Source: Nicotiana tabacum (taxonomy: Eukaryota; Streptophyta; Magnoliopsida; Solanales; Solanaceae). From it: a stretch of DNA of 64,000 bases. Positions 53,202-64,000 of the stretch are shown here, in pieces; the first letter of the stretch is position 1; each line of letters begins with the position of its first letter. The DNA lies in the NCBI RefSeq assembly GCF_000715075.1, contig NC_134096.1:66469026-66533025 (forward strand). Reading direction: 5' to 3'. The notes beneath the pieces were generated by a model. It saw only the letters and a list, made by a program, of their open reading frames with translations. It was not told the DNA's origin and did no database searches. The position numbers were made by a program, and so were the translations under genes.

Positions 53202-54457
53202 TGTAACGATCCGATTGGTCATTTTGTGTAATTGCGCCCATTACCCCTTTTATTCCTTCACACTTATGTGTTTATGCTTTTATGACTTGTGGGGTTGATT
53301 AGTTTCATCCTGAGAAGCTTTCGGGTTAATTTGGACCCTTGATTCTTGACTTAGAAATTTTTATTTGAAAATATTGTTCAAATTTTGACTTTTGTGAAAA
53401 CGACCCTAGAATGGTATTTTTATGACTCCGATAGCTTCGTATCATAATTTTGGACTTGGGCGTATACCCTGAATTGATTTTGGAAGTCCGTAGGTTGATT
53501 TGTGTTGATTTGCTGAAATTTGACAATTTAAAGTTGAAAAGTTTGACTGTAGGTTGACTTTTCGCTATCGAATTTGAAATTTCAGTTTGGGACTTGGAAT
53601 AGGTGTGTTATGGCATTTAGAACTTGTCTATAAAATTTAGTGTCGTTTGGAGTTTATTTGGTAGGTTTCAGACGCTTAGTTATAATTCTAGAAGTTCTCA
53701 AAAATTTCTTTGAAAATCATGTGTTTTAGTGTTCGATTCGTAGTTTTAGATGTTATTTTTATGTTTTGATTGCACGAGTAAGTTCATATGATGTTTTAGA
53801 CTTGTGTAGACGTTTGGATAGAGCCCCGAGGGCTCGGATGAGTTTCAGACATGTTCCAGAGTGGATTGGATTGAAAAATGGAAAAATCTGATGTCCGGTG
53901 CTTTGGTGTAGCAAATGCGAACACTAGGCTCGCATTTGCGAAGGCGACAGGTGATGGGCAGTTGTCATAAATGCGACCTCACCTTCGCATTTGAGAAGCC
54001 AGTAGGAACTGTACAGAGTTCGCAATTGCGAACAATTGTCCGCTTTTGCGATGTTTCTCCAGTTCGCAACTGGGAAGGCTTTATTGCAATTGCGATGTAT
54101 GTTGAGCCTGTCAGGGTTCGCAAATGCGTGCCCTGGTTCACAAATGCGAACCCTGTGTCGCAAATGTGACATATGCAGCTGGTTAAAGTGTTGGGAGACG
54201 GGATTTTTGAACTCATTCTCACATTTTTGAATGCTAGACTTGATATGAGGCGATTTGGAGAGGAAATATTTACCTACCAACCTTGGGTAAGTAATTCTAA
54301 TATATTTCTAATCATATTCTATCAATTTATCTTATATTTTTACATCAAAATCATGTGAATCAAAGTACAAATTTGTGAAACTTTGCTAAGTTTTTGCAAA
54401 ATAAAAAATTGAGTTTTGAAAGTGGATTTGGACTCGAATTTTGAAACTATTCACATA
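53202..54457 (+). repeat. Gypsy LTR, left part (interrupted by CACTA)
   Basis: Starts TGTAACGATCCGATTGGTC, like the chromovirus-like LTR in opposite orientation at 47327. A zone of TTCGCAATTGCGAA / TCGCATTTGCGA words lies at about 53912-54170. The sequence stops at the CACTA terminus at 54458 and appears to resume at 61216-61475 (TGAACTCGTGTGG...). No pol of this orientation is present, so it is a solo or truncated LTR as far as can be seen. Confidence 0.7.
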
Positions 54458-54474
54458 CACTACTGAAAAATTGG

Positions 54475-54960
54475 TCTACGGTAACGTGTGAAAAACCGTT
54501 CCCACAGACTGTTAAACCATTGCCATAGCGATATTGGAACTCTTTACATCTCGTTCCATCAACCCGCGTGCCCATAGGTCTATAGGAACGATTCTTGCAA
54601 CGGTTTGCATCGTCGTGACTATAGATACGTCTATCGCAGCTGTTTTCCCTTTCTCTGTTGGAATCATTATTATTTCCAATTGGAACGGTTTAATACCGTT
54701 ATTATATTGTTTATACAACAGTTCTTAATCGTTATTATTTAATGCAACACTTATGTAAGCTATTGTTACGTTTATGTATGGATATAACAACGGTTTCTTT
54801 AAGCTATTGTAACGGTTATATTTGTATTTAGAACGATTTATAGATCATTTTGGAACAATTTATAGGACCTATTGCAACGGTTTACATTGTCTAATGGAAC
54901 ATCATTTGTGTCCTATTGCAACGGTTCTGGTAGGCTATTGTATCAGTTCAGTTAAAATCA
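54475..54960. repeat. CACTA subterminal repeats, left end
   Basis: At least a dozen degenerate copies of AACGGTT or (G)GAACGATT-type words in mostly one orientation, spaced 20-50 bp. Such clusters bind the element's own accessory protein in En/Spm systems. Confidence 0.65.
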
Positions 54961-55204
54961 AAATATAGCACCTGTTATAAATAAATATTTATATATATAA
55001 TAAATTATAATAACACTAAAATTTAAATACATCATAAAATAAAACTATTAATAATATAAAACTATCCATCAAGCAAATAATATCCATAAAGCAAATGTTC
55101 TACCCCAAGTGCATAAGTTTAGTACATTTCAAGATAGTAAGTTTCAAAAATATTAATAACAAAAGATTCCTAGAACATTCATCTATAACAATTCAAAATT
55201 CATC

Positions 55205-58200
55205 TCAAGTAAGGTCTAGTTCTTCACTGCCTTCATCATCCATTTCTTGATCTACTCCACCTACAAAAGAGGATAAATAAAGTCATTACCCTTCAAGAGA
55301 ATCCGGTCTAAGAATACTCATAGCACAAATTACCATGAAAAAAGAAAAAAACATGAAAAGGTAACATAAAAAATTCAGAATGCTTGGAGAAGTATAAGAA
55401 TCAACCTCCTATATGATTTGTTATCACATGACCAACCCATAAGAGAAATCAAATGTTAAAAACACGCGTGAATAACATCTGAGAGTTCCAAAATCTCTTT
55501 GATTAAAACCAACCCACTACCAGCAGTGAAGCCTCACCAAGTAATAGGATGGTTCCCAAAATCACATTCAGATATTGATCGCTATTGAAATATAAAATCC
55601 AAATTTATGACAAAGTTACACTAATGCAGATAATCTCATTACAGATGATTCCAGAAACTCTGCATAAGCAGTTGTTATACCAATCGGCAACCACCACAAA
55701 AATTGTATATTAAGACAAAACCAATGAAACAATAACTTCATGTTAAAATAATAAGTGAGGTGGGAGGTGTTAACTTAAAAATGTAGTCTTTTTTATGAGG
55801 AACTTAAAAATGCAGTCTTTCTTGCTGAGTCCTTTACTTTACTTCCTAATTCTTTCAAGCATTCAACTAATTGATGTTTCTAATTCTTGCAATCTGGTGC
55901 AATTACAGCTGAAGCAATTGATTTTTTAAAAACGCTGGACATGAAAGTGTTCAAATTGCTGCAAATTCTAGTAGCAATTCTGTTGGGAATCTTGATGCAT
56001 CTGTACCTAGATTGAATGCCTATAAATTGGGCAACAATAAGGAGAATAATATGGAGGAAGGCTGGACCACATTAGCTTGCAAAAAGACTAATGCAACACT
56101 AAATTCTGCTAGTGGCGACAAGGTTTTGAAAATTTCTACTATAAATGTGGTTGATAAGGGGCCACTGATACAGTAGCATCAATGTCCCAACAGGTACAAC
56201 AACTCAAAGGTCGAGATTGGACAGTGGTTAATCATTCTCATACACCACCTAGCACAGCAAAGACCCTAGGGAATAGAAATCAGATTGGTGCAGCAAGTTC
56301 AACAGCTACACAATATGATGATTCGAATAAATCAGATGCTCTTTTTAAACATTGAACAATTAGCAGGAAGATGTTGTGGGGATTTTGCAGCAGAAGGAGG
56401 TAAGTGCAAGTTCAAAAAATAGGCAAGAGAGCTTTCCAGGCAGTGCAAATACCTAGCAAATCGTGAACAATTCTGGTGTTCCAGTAGATGTTTCAAAAGT
56501 CATGTTCCAGTTACCAAGACAGTGGTAGCTACTGAAGCCACACCAACACTGCAATTCTCGAGTCCAGAATTAGCTAAAATGTTCAAGGAATCCGAAGCAA
56601 CTATGTTGATGCATACCACTCCCCCAATCGAACTTTCCACCATAGTAAATTGGATATTCTAAAATCAATTAACTTTATAGTAATAACTGAATATAAATCA
56701 GACTTTTTACCCAGAATATCTTCTCCCTCATGCAACAACTTTACCAATTAGCACAGAATTACACAGCGACTATACAACAACAAAGAGCCAGCAAGGTAAC
56801 ATAAAAAAAATATGCATCATAGTAATGACACTAGTTAGGCAACCACAGAATTATGCAGCGACTAAGTGCCATAGGCAAAGTAAAAAATTACTAGACTATT
56901 CAGACTTTGCGAGAGAGAGAAAGAGAGAAGTGGTAGAATAAGCAGCACAAGGAAGGAGGAGAAGAAGCAAAAAATAGAAGAAGATTTATAACATTTGGTA
57001 CGTACTGACCTTGATTGTTACTACCAGCAGATGGTCGATTGTTTAGTTGAACATCAGCTTGTTGTGCGGAGGAAGCTTCTATAGGTGAACGTGCACTGAA
57101 CCTTAGCATGTTAGGATCAAGTCACAAATCTGGGTTCAGATGCTGAAGTCGTGCGACGACGTTCATTATAATATTTTGTTCCATAGTATCCTTTTATTCG
57201 TTCAACTTTTCCTGCATTCTTTGTTGCATCCTCTCTTTCATTTTCTCCATTTTCTGCTGCATCCTCTCATCAGTAGCATCTAAAGAAGATCCAAGATTCC
57301 CTTTTTACCCTTTTAATACAGTCTTGGTAACCCCTCGTCCATACAATATCACGCGACCTGGATGTTCAGGTCCCATGACTGATGCAAAAGCGTCAACTAA
57401 ATGACTGGCATCTTCACATTCTTGAGTTGATTATATTCTCTCCATTTCAGTGTACAACCCAAATGCGAGAGAAAAGAGTTTAAGTAAATAAAATTGAATC
57501 AATAATTAAGAACAAATAAATAATCACGACAAACTTTAAATTAGAAATTTCGTACAATTTTACTAATTGTATTGTCATATGAGCTTTTGTATACTCAGCC
57601 AAGTTTTCTTTTTCTTGTAGCCACAAAGATGTCCTTACTTGATAGAGTATCTGAAGTATCAGAGATTTCCTTCTTTTTTTCCTAGTTACATGAAAACAGG
57701 TATAAGAATCTTTTCATGTAAAGTTAGCAAGTTAATAATTTAAAAAAAACAGAAGAAGAGAAAACATCAAACCTCGCGAATTAGAGCAAAGCTTGTTCTG
57801 CCAGCACTGTGCGGACACTTCAACTTATTTTGATTATCTGTATTGGTTTCAGACATTTTCTGCAAATAGTCAACTTATAAATTTAATGCCACAGAGAAAG
57901 AAAAGGCGACTTATAGATGGAGTAAACTTCATATAGTGATCTTCTAAATTGATATAGAGACTACCTAGCTAAGGGAGAAGTTGGGTGACAACCTACATTC
58001 CTTCACATAAGGTAAAACAAGAAACAAATAGAGAATAGGTCACAGAAAAAATGGATGTAATTACCTTGTAAGGAGCAGAGTTTCAATATTTAAGAAGATC
58101 CTTAAAGTGAGATTCCGGAACATCTATTGGCATATTCTCCATTCGAAACGCATCATTCTCATAGGCTTTAAAGTGGTTTATCTTCAATTGATTATTATAC

Positions 58201-59113
58201 TTTCTCCAAGAAGTACAAACTGATTCAAAAATACATTATTTCACCTCGTCAGGAATGTCATATGTTTCCTAAAAATTTAGTGCAATTGGGTTATGTAAGA
58301 AATAAGAAATATCTTCCACATTTATTTGACATTGGGAACTTCATACCTTGATATATTTTCACACATCATCTTTTGTGTCTAGTTTCCTCCAATTAAATAC
58401 ATTAAGAGGACAAAAAGTCCCACTCATTGCCAATTTGCCGAGGAAGCTACCCAACTCTTTTACTACTTCTTTAGTAGGACCAACGGGTTGATTATACTCA
58501 TTAAGAATGATTATTTTACGCTCCTTTCTACTATGAACATTTGGCATTTGAGTACAACCTCTTTTTCTTTTTGGCGAGGAGGGGCCTGCAATAGTACAAG
58601 CAAGGATAACCATCAATCTCTATTTTTAGTTAATCTTATGATTAAAATTTATATATATTTGCCTTGTTTCTCAAATTGTTCAATTGCTTCATGATTGGTA
58701 GAATCATCAGATCGTTCATGTAATCTCTGTGATGCAGGAGTGATGGAATCCATATTCTCTTGTTGCACTTGTTCATGTACTCCTTGTGTTGCTAAAGAGG
58801 TGGAATTTTGTGGAACTTGTTGCACTTGTTCTTGCAATTGAGATCCACCTTTAGATTGCCGTTCTCCATTTGCATTTGACCTTATAGCTTTCAAGACTGT
58901 TTTTGTTGACAACGATGAAACCTTTTGGTTTCGCAAAGATGAAGGTAATCCACCTTCTGATTGTCGTTCTTCATTTTCATTTGACCTTGTAGCTTGGAAG
59001 GTTCTTTTTGTTGTCAACGACGAAACCCTTTGATTTCGCAAAGATGCAAGTGATCCAACTGGAATGCGGTTGGATATTTTCTTATTTTTGCTTGAGCACC
59101 CTTCTTGATTCAT
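55205..59113 (-). pseudogene. CACTA accessory gene, plant transposase Ptta/En/Spm (Transposase_24) type
   Basis: ATG at 59113 (MNQEGCSSKNKK). Probable exons: 59113-about 58660 (N-terminal part with a 35-residue tandem repeat), about 58587-58350 (SRKERKIIILNEYNQPVGPT, FCPLNVFNWRKLDTKDDV, the family core), about 58270-58080 (YDIPDEVK then stop), about 57865-57775 (CPHSAGRTSFALIRE), about 57450-57011 (a Met/Gln/Lys-rich coiled coil, DERMQQKMEKMKERMQQRM, then SARSPIEASSAQQADVQLNN), and a last exon 55260-55205 ending in an acidic tail (EMDDEGSEELDLT). In-frame stops occur in the third and fifth blocks, so it is broken. The family is encoded beside TNP2 in plant CACTA elements and is thought to bind the ends. 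Confidence 0.75.
55890..56660 (+). other. Possible coding remnant inside the CACTA
   Basis: + strand frames give short peptide stretches such as NNKENNMEEGWTTLACKK and repeated Ser/Thr/Gln-rich text, interrupted by stops near 56173 and 56355. The GWTT-type motif is reminiscent of the ORF1 region of plant LINEs or related retroelement gag-like proteins, but too little is left for a call. It lies in what would be a 1.7-kb intron of the accessory gene. Confidence 0.3.
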
Positions 59114-59897
59114 GACTATTCAAATATTTTTCAGATTCTGAAAAGCAAACACAATATAGGTTAGCAAAAGCAACAACAAAAAAATAGGTAATGAACTAAT
59201 CGTCAAGACATTTTCCCTTTCAAATTCCCAAGATGTCTCATATGGAAATTAAAAGAGAAGAGGATTCTTTAGTTGAAAAGAAATAAAAGTCCATATCCAT
59301 TTGTTCTCTTCTCTATATTAGTTAAATTTAATCTTACCCTCATCAGTCCAAAATTCTGTAGATTCTTAGCAGATAACAGAGGAACAAACAGCACAGAAAC
59401 TTTGTGGCTCAGTTGTGCAGAACACTTAAACCAAACAACAGCTAACTTGAGAGCTCACCTGTGCAGATTTGCTGCCAAAATTGCTGCATAAAACTGATCA
59501 GAAGCAACCTAAATTTCAACTTTTAGTTGCTGCAATTCTGCTGTTAAGTTGCAGCTCAAACAATGATCACAACTCTGAAGTTCAAAACAATGCAGACAAT
59601 CAGCTTATACAGCACAAACATGGTAGCTCAAACAAGGCAGAACTGACGGTAACAGTGCATAATATTAGCAACAATTAACTCCAGTTAACTTTTGCAAAGA
59701 GTATAAACAAGTGTACAACTTTTGTTTAAAGAGTATAAGCTCAAAAAAAAAGAGGAGAAACACAGTTGGTAATTGTTGTTTAGCTTAGTTTATTTGCACC
59801 AAATCTAGCTCTCAAGCTTCAAAAGAAAGCAAGAACAGAACTGTTGATAAGAGAACCTTACAAGATGAGAATTAATTAAAACAGTGTTAACTCTTAC

Positions 59898-60179
59898 TCA
59901 TTGCATAGCAGAGTAAGAGTTAACTCTCGAGAAAAATCCTTCCACGTGAAAAACCCATTTGGTATAACCATCAACAAATTCATGAACAACCAAATTATCG
60001 TCCATCACATTTTTATAATACCAATAGCGATTCATGCACTTTTTGTAAGGGTATAATATTTCATTTCCTTGGGCGGCTCGTTCAAATGCCTTATCAAGAA
60101 AATCATTCACTCCACGGATATACTCATCTGTCCATCTCAGGAGATTCATCCAACTTTTATCACCATTATTCATAGACAT
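59898..60179 (-). pseudogene. TNP2 transposase N-terminal fragment (transposase-associated domain)
   Basis: 93 residues from ATG at 60179: GDKSWMNLLRWTDEYIRGVN, then KKCMNRYWYYKNVM and GYTKWVFHVEG, the small domain at the N-terminus of CACTA TNP2 transposases. The family usually has CPCKKC here; this copy reads YPYKKC, so two zinc-type Cys are lost. Nothing of the TNP2 catalytic region follows; the frame ends at 59898 and the accessory gene begins at 59113. Confidence 0.75.
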
Positions 60180-60284
60180 CCTATACGATAAAAGTAAATT
60201 AACAAAACTAATCAAATAAACCAAAAGCATATTAATTTGACATTGACCACTACTTTTAAGGGTGGAACTCAGAAAGTCACAAAC

Positions 60285-61090
60285 TGTAACGACCCGGCCG
60301 GTCATTTTGAGTATTATAACCCTGTTCTCCCATTTACCACTCAATTTATTCTCTATAGTTGTTTTATGACTTACCAAGTTAGTTGGTTCGGGTCCGGCAG
60401 GGAGTCTGAGTGAAATGAGACACTTAGTGCCATAACTGAAAATTTAAGTTAGAAAAGTAGACCGGATATGGACCTATATGTAAACGACCTCAGATCTGAA
60501 TTTTTATTATTCCAATAGATCCGTATGGTGATTTTCGACTTAGGAGCGTGTCCGGAATATTATTTAGAGGTTCGTAGAGGAATTAGGCTTGAAATGCCGA
60601 AAGTTTAATTTTTGGGAAGTTTGACCGGGGGTTGACTTTTTGATATCGGGGTCGAAATCTGATACTGAAAATTTTAATAGGTCTGTTATGTCATTTATGA
60701 CTTGTGTGCTAAATTTGAGGTCAATCGGACGTGATTTGATAGGTTTCGGCGTTGTTTGTAGAAATGGAAAGTTTCAAAGTTCAATAGGCTTGAATTGGGG
60801 CGTAATTCATGGTTTTAGCATTTTTTGAGGTGATTTGACGATTCGACTAAGTTCCTATGATGTTTTAGGACTTGTTATTATATTTGGTTGATGTCCCGAG
60901 GGCCTCGAGTGAGTTTCGGATGGTGAACAGATCAAAAATTGAACTACAACAGCTGCTGCAATTTTCTTTTGTTGGAAATTTCTTCTGCCAGAAAATCGAG
61001 CCCAGGATCGAAGCCACGATCGAGCCCAGGGTCGAGGGCCACGATCGATCTTAGGGTCGAGGGCCACGATCGAAGGCAGGGTCGATCAGG
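60285..61090 (+). repeat. Truncated gypsy LTR fragment inside the CACTA
   Basis: Starts TGTAACGACCCGGCCGGTC, same family as the LTR at 53202, and follows it in general layout. At about 60990 it enters a zone of GGTCGAGGGCCACGATCGA words and ends abruptly at about 61090 against CACTA subterminal repeats. No LTR end or target duplication is seen on the right. Confidence 0.7.
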
Positions 61091-61215
61091 ATATAACCGT
61101 TGATTTGATATCCTATTGGAACGGTTATAACCGTTGCTATAGACAGTCTATAGTAATGATTATATAACCGTTGCGGAAAATACCGTTGCTATAGGTCAAA
61201 TTTCTAGTAGTCATA

Positions 61216-61475
61216 TATGAACTCGTGTGGTCATGGGTAGACGGAATCTACCGTTGGACCCGGGTTTTGACCGTGAGAGGCGGATTTTAAGGGAAAAACT
61301 ATTTCCGAGTGTTGTATTGGCCTAGTTGAGGTAAGTTTCTTGCTTAACTTTATTTGGGGGAACTACCCCTTGGGATTGGTATTGTTTGATTCAATTATGC
61401 TAAGTGAAATCCATGTACGCACGGTGACAAGTGGGTACACAGATTGTATGTAGTATTGACCGGTTTAGGCTACTT
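61216..61475 (+). repeat. Gypsy LTR, continuation after the CACTA
   Basis: Resumes directly after the CACTA target duplication (TGAACTCGTGTGGTCATGG...) and reads like the second half of this LTR family (GGACCCGGGTTTTGACCG). It is interrupted at 61476 by another LTR start. Confidence 0.55.
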
Positions 61476-64000
61476 TGTTACACCTCATGTTTTCATACGT
61501 AAGAGTACGTCGTAAGACAATCAATATAAGCTCATAAATGAGATCATTTTTGAAAGTACATAAAGTAAGTTAATCATGTTACCTTGGAGGTTACAAATTT
61601 TTAAGATCATGGATAACAAGTACCAAGAGGGTTGAAAGGCTTAGAAGCTAAATAAATGGAAGAAAATAGGTTTCGCCAAATGTCGACAAGTTGGAAATAT
61701 TATAATATATACTTATGGGGTCATACTAGGGTGCTTAAAATAATAAGGAAGTTATGTTATGAGTTATTTTAGTCGTATGATAGTCGTGTATTACGTTTTG
61801 AAGTCATAAGTTGGCAAAGGTCGTCACAGTTACAGTCATAAATTGTGCTGAACATTAGGTCAAATGTAGATGAGCGTTTCTCCCAATATACTTGGAATTA
61901 CGGGATGATCCACCTACCAAATTGAATATATATGAGTCTAGTTTCTAACTTATTAAACCGTTCATCGATATGGAATCTGAGTAGAGAGATATTCATATTT
62001 TTGCGAGACTGCACAAACAGCTCCCAATGGGACCCACTTAGGCGGTGGTAAACCTACTTCACTTTAAAAATGATTGGGACGGCCTTTATTTCTCATTTTT
62101 TGACCCAATCTCATCCCTACACTCCTCCTAACCCTCCTAAACAAATACCATAAGGGTGTGAAGTGATTCCAAAGTGATTACACCATATTTCAACTTCAAA
62201 AGTTAGTTCTAGTGAAGAACAATACCTCTCTGAGGTTGTGTTGTCATTGAGGATAATTGTAGGCTGTGTTTGGCTGAAATTTCAAGTTTTTGATACTGAC
62301 TAAGGTGAGTATAATAGCCTACTAATTGTGCTTAAGATTTCTTATATGTTGGTTAAGTTGTTCGGATGATAAACTGCAAGATAATACTTGGATTAGCTTG
62401 AAAGTTGTTCTTGATGGATTGATTTGAAAGTTGCTCTTATGGACTTTAAGTGGCTGGAAATTATGAAAAATAATTTTTCTATCATATTGTTAGTATGATT
62501 ATGTTGGTTTACATGTCAATCTTGTTGAGGAAATTGGTAACTAGAAAATATATGGCTATAAAGCACTTGGAAGTTGTCCACATTGATATTCTCTTGTGTT
62601 AGGCTATTTCGGGTAACTTGAAAATTGAGTACAAGGTTGAAAATCCTTTAAAAGGTATTGGTTATTATATTGGATAGATTACTAAGTTCAAGAATGAATG
62701 ATAATGGGGTTGAAGGGTGCTAAAGGGATTCAATCTGAGCTTCCCACTCATCGTGTTATGTTGATGACTTGTTAATGAAATATTTTGTACCCTATTATTA
62801 ATGTTGCTCTTATTGTATTGCTCTAGTTGTTGTTGTTGGTATATGGTATTGGAGGAGGCCCTTGTTACATGGGAGATGCTGCCCAAATTTACATAAATGA
62901 GCTACTAGTTTAAGTTGCGGATTTAGCCTTTACTCAGCACTAATTTTCAATCTCCTTATGCTATGGTAGATTGGGTTGAGTTGTTTCAAGAATTGCTTGG
63001 AAGGTATTAAGGACTCAACGGAGTTAAGGTATGTTAAGGCTATCCCTTCTTTCCTTTTGGCATGATCCATATGATACAAACAAAATGAGCAAATGCGGAA
63101 CATTCACCAATGACTCTATTCTTAGAAGTACTAGGGGTGCCTATTTCCATGATTTAATTGAAATGTCATATCATGTTCTAAATTCTCATAGTCAATTTAT
63201 CCTTAATTGTGTTAGACTATCCTTACATGCCTTAGTTGACTTGTTAGTACTTGTTCTACATCCTACTTGCTAAATTGCTCCCATGCTTTAGTTGAACTTG
63301 TTGCCTCATTTATTTGTTACATGCTATATCTTCATTGTTAATTATCATTGTTTGAATTTATTGTTCGTGTTATCTCTTTCCTTATTGGTTTTCGTTACTT
63401 GAAGTAATTGTTCATGTTATTCCTTTACTTTGTTGATTTCCATTATTTGAGGCTCATTGTTGAATATTATCTCTCTTATTGTGAGTTAGTCTTATCTAAT
63501 ATTGTAGTTATACATTATTTCTCTCATTGTTCAAGTTATTTGGAGTTGAAGTTGTGAAAGTCATTAATACGTTAAGGCGATGTTGGCTATTGTTGAAACA
63601 TGCATTTTATTTAGCATTTTGCATCCCTTGATGTTGTTGATATTCTTGTATAAGTTGTGGTGGAGCCATGGGCTATTGTTGTGAAAACATTGATATTGTT
63701 GTTGTTGGCAAGTTATGGTATATGGGCACTTCTGGTGTAAATTGTTATTGTGATATGATATTGACGCGCATGCGGCGGTATAAGGCCTGGGTTGATGTGC
63801 ATGCAGCGGTATAAGGTGGGACTTATGTGCGTGTTGCTTGTAGGGGAACTACGTGAAGCCACGCGGAGTCATAAGTTGGGCTAAAGTGCGTGTAGCTATT
63901 TTGGAAAAACTGTTCTCAAAATTTATTTTAAAATGTAAGGCTCACGGGGCGGTATAAACAAAGATTGTGATTGAAATTGAGATAAAGTGATTACGAGGCA
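61476..64000 (+). repeat. Further LTR-like sequence running out of the window
   Basis: Starts TGTTACACCTCATGTTTTC followed by GTAAGAGTACGTCGTAAG, a beginning known from another Solanaceae gypsy LTR group. No coding sequence; several short open frames are chance. The end lies beyond the window, so LTR status is inferred from the start and composition only. Confidence 0.5.
63756..63900 (+). repeat. Short degenerate tandem repeat in the terminal LTR
   Basis: Units of about 32-37 bp beginning (GA)CGCGCATGCGGCGGTATAA, GTGCATGCAGCGGTATAAGG, then more diverged GTGCGTGTTGC and CACGCGGAGTCATAAG. At least two clear and two weak copies. Confidence 0.6.

Larger units (their letters stand above)
54458..61212 (-). 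mobile_element. CACTA (En/Spm) transposon nested in a gypsy LTR
   Basis: Left terminus CACTACTGAAAAATTGG (54458). Right terminus ...AAATTTCTAGTAGTC (to 61212), the inverse of CACTACTAGAAATTT with one changed base. 3-bp target duplication ATA at 54455-54457 and 61213-61215. Subterminal zones (54475-54960 and 61091-61200) are full of AACGGTT/AACCGTT words. The genes are on the - strand: a TNP2 N-terminal fragment then a Transposase_24-type gene. An LTR fragment (60285-61090) lies between the right subterminal repeats and TNP2. TNP2's catalytic part is missing, so it is non-autonomous. Confidence 0.85.

Noticed and set aside
53915..54280. Frames of 60-118 codons on both strands
   Set aside because: They arise from the TCGCATTTGCGA-type words of the LTR, which are open in many frames by chance.
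59273..59678. + strand frames upstream of the CACTA accessory gene
   Set aside because: Opposite strand to the CACTA genes, no recognised domain, no partner exons; probably 5' untranslated or intron sequence of that gene.
61021..61090. Repeated GGTCGAGGGCCACGATCGA considered as a CRISPR or operator array
   Set aside because: Units are irregular, without constant spacers, and lie in a plant LTR at the position where related LTRs have other word repeats.

Overview
This is a window of plant nuclear DNA. The family is almost certainly Solanaceae and the genus quite possibly Nicotiana; that is an inference from the repeat families, the intron-containing genes and the ycf2-like organelle insert, because no marker here proves a genus. 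By my reading only two host genes look intact: a cysteine-rich receptor-like kinase (CRK, nine exons modelled at 19337-23266) and an NRT2.7-type nitrate transporter (two exons at 33418-36434). Both models splice with GT-AG borders in consistent phase and give uninterrupted products of about 668 and 466 residues.

Nearly everything else is transposable elements in layers. 1-5835 is the end of a Ty3/gypsy (Tat-type) element on the + strand plus a tandem deletion derivative that shares its LTR. These carry an antisense gene of the 'putative gypsy type transposase' family, whose exon-intron structure can still be read. 7730-8686 is a non-autonomous hAT-like element with an 8-bp target duplication. 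9134-19090 is a complete but decayed Sirevirus-type Ty1/copia element on the - strand, with a perfect 5-bp target duplication (CACAT) and an extra env-like ORF; its 5' LTR ends only 246 bp before the CRK start codon. A Stowaway-like MITE lies behind the CRK gene. 26267-30800 is a second, short-LTR copia element.

From about 37560 to 50090 two Ty3/gypsy elements lie end to end on the - strand: first a Tat-type element lacking its 3' LTR, then a chromovirus-like element with a 2.67-kb LTR. The second is cut off in its reverse transcriptase. Next come 154 bp of AT-rich sequence and a composite organellar insert: plastid ycf2 (50243-52095) fused to what looks like mitochondrial nad1 intron/exon sequence (52096 to about 52825).

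The right end (53202-64000) is a gypsy LTR on the + strand broken by a CACTA (En/Spm) transposon at 54458-61212 with TSD ATA. The CACTA contains a decayed Transposase_24-type gene, the N-terminal piece of a TNP2 transposase, and an 806-bp fragment of another LTR of the same family. A further LTR-like sequence starts at 61476 and leaves the window.

No CRISPR, tRNA, rRNA or complete novel system was found. The most interesting signals are the spliced antisense gene in the Tat element, the plastid-mitochondrial composite insert, and a variable segment of short palindromic words at the same offset (about 705 bp) in three related LTRs.
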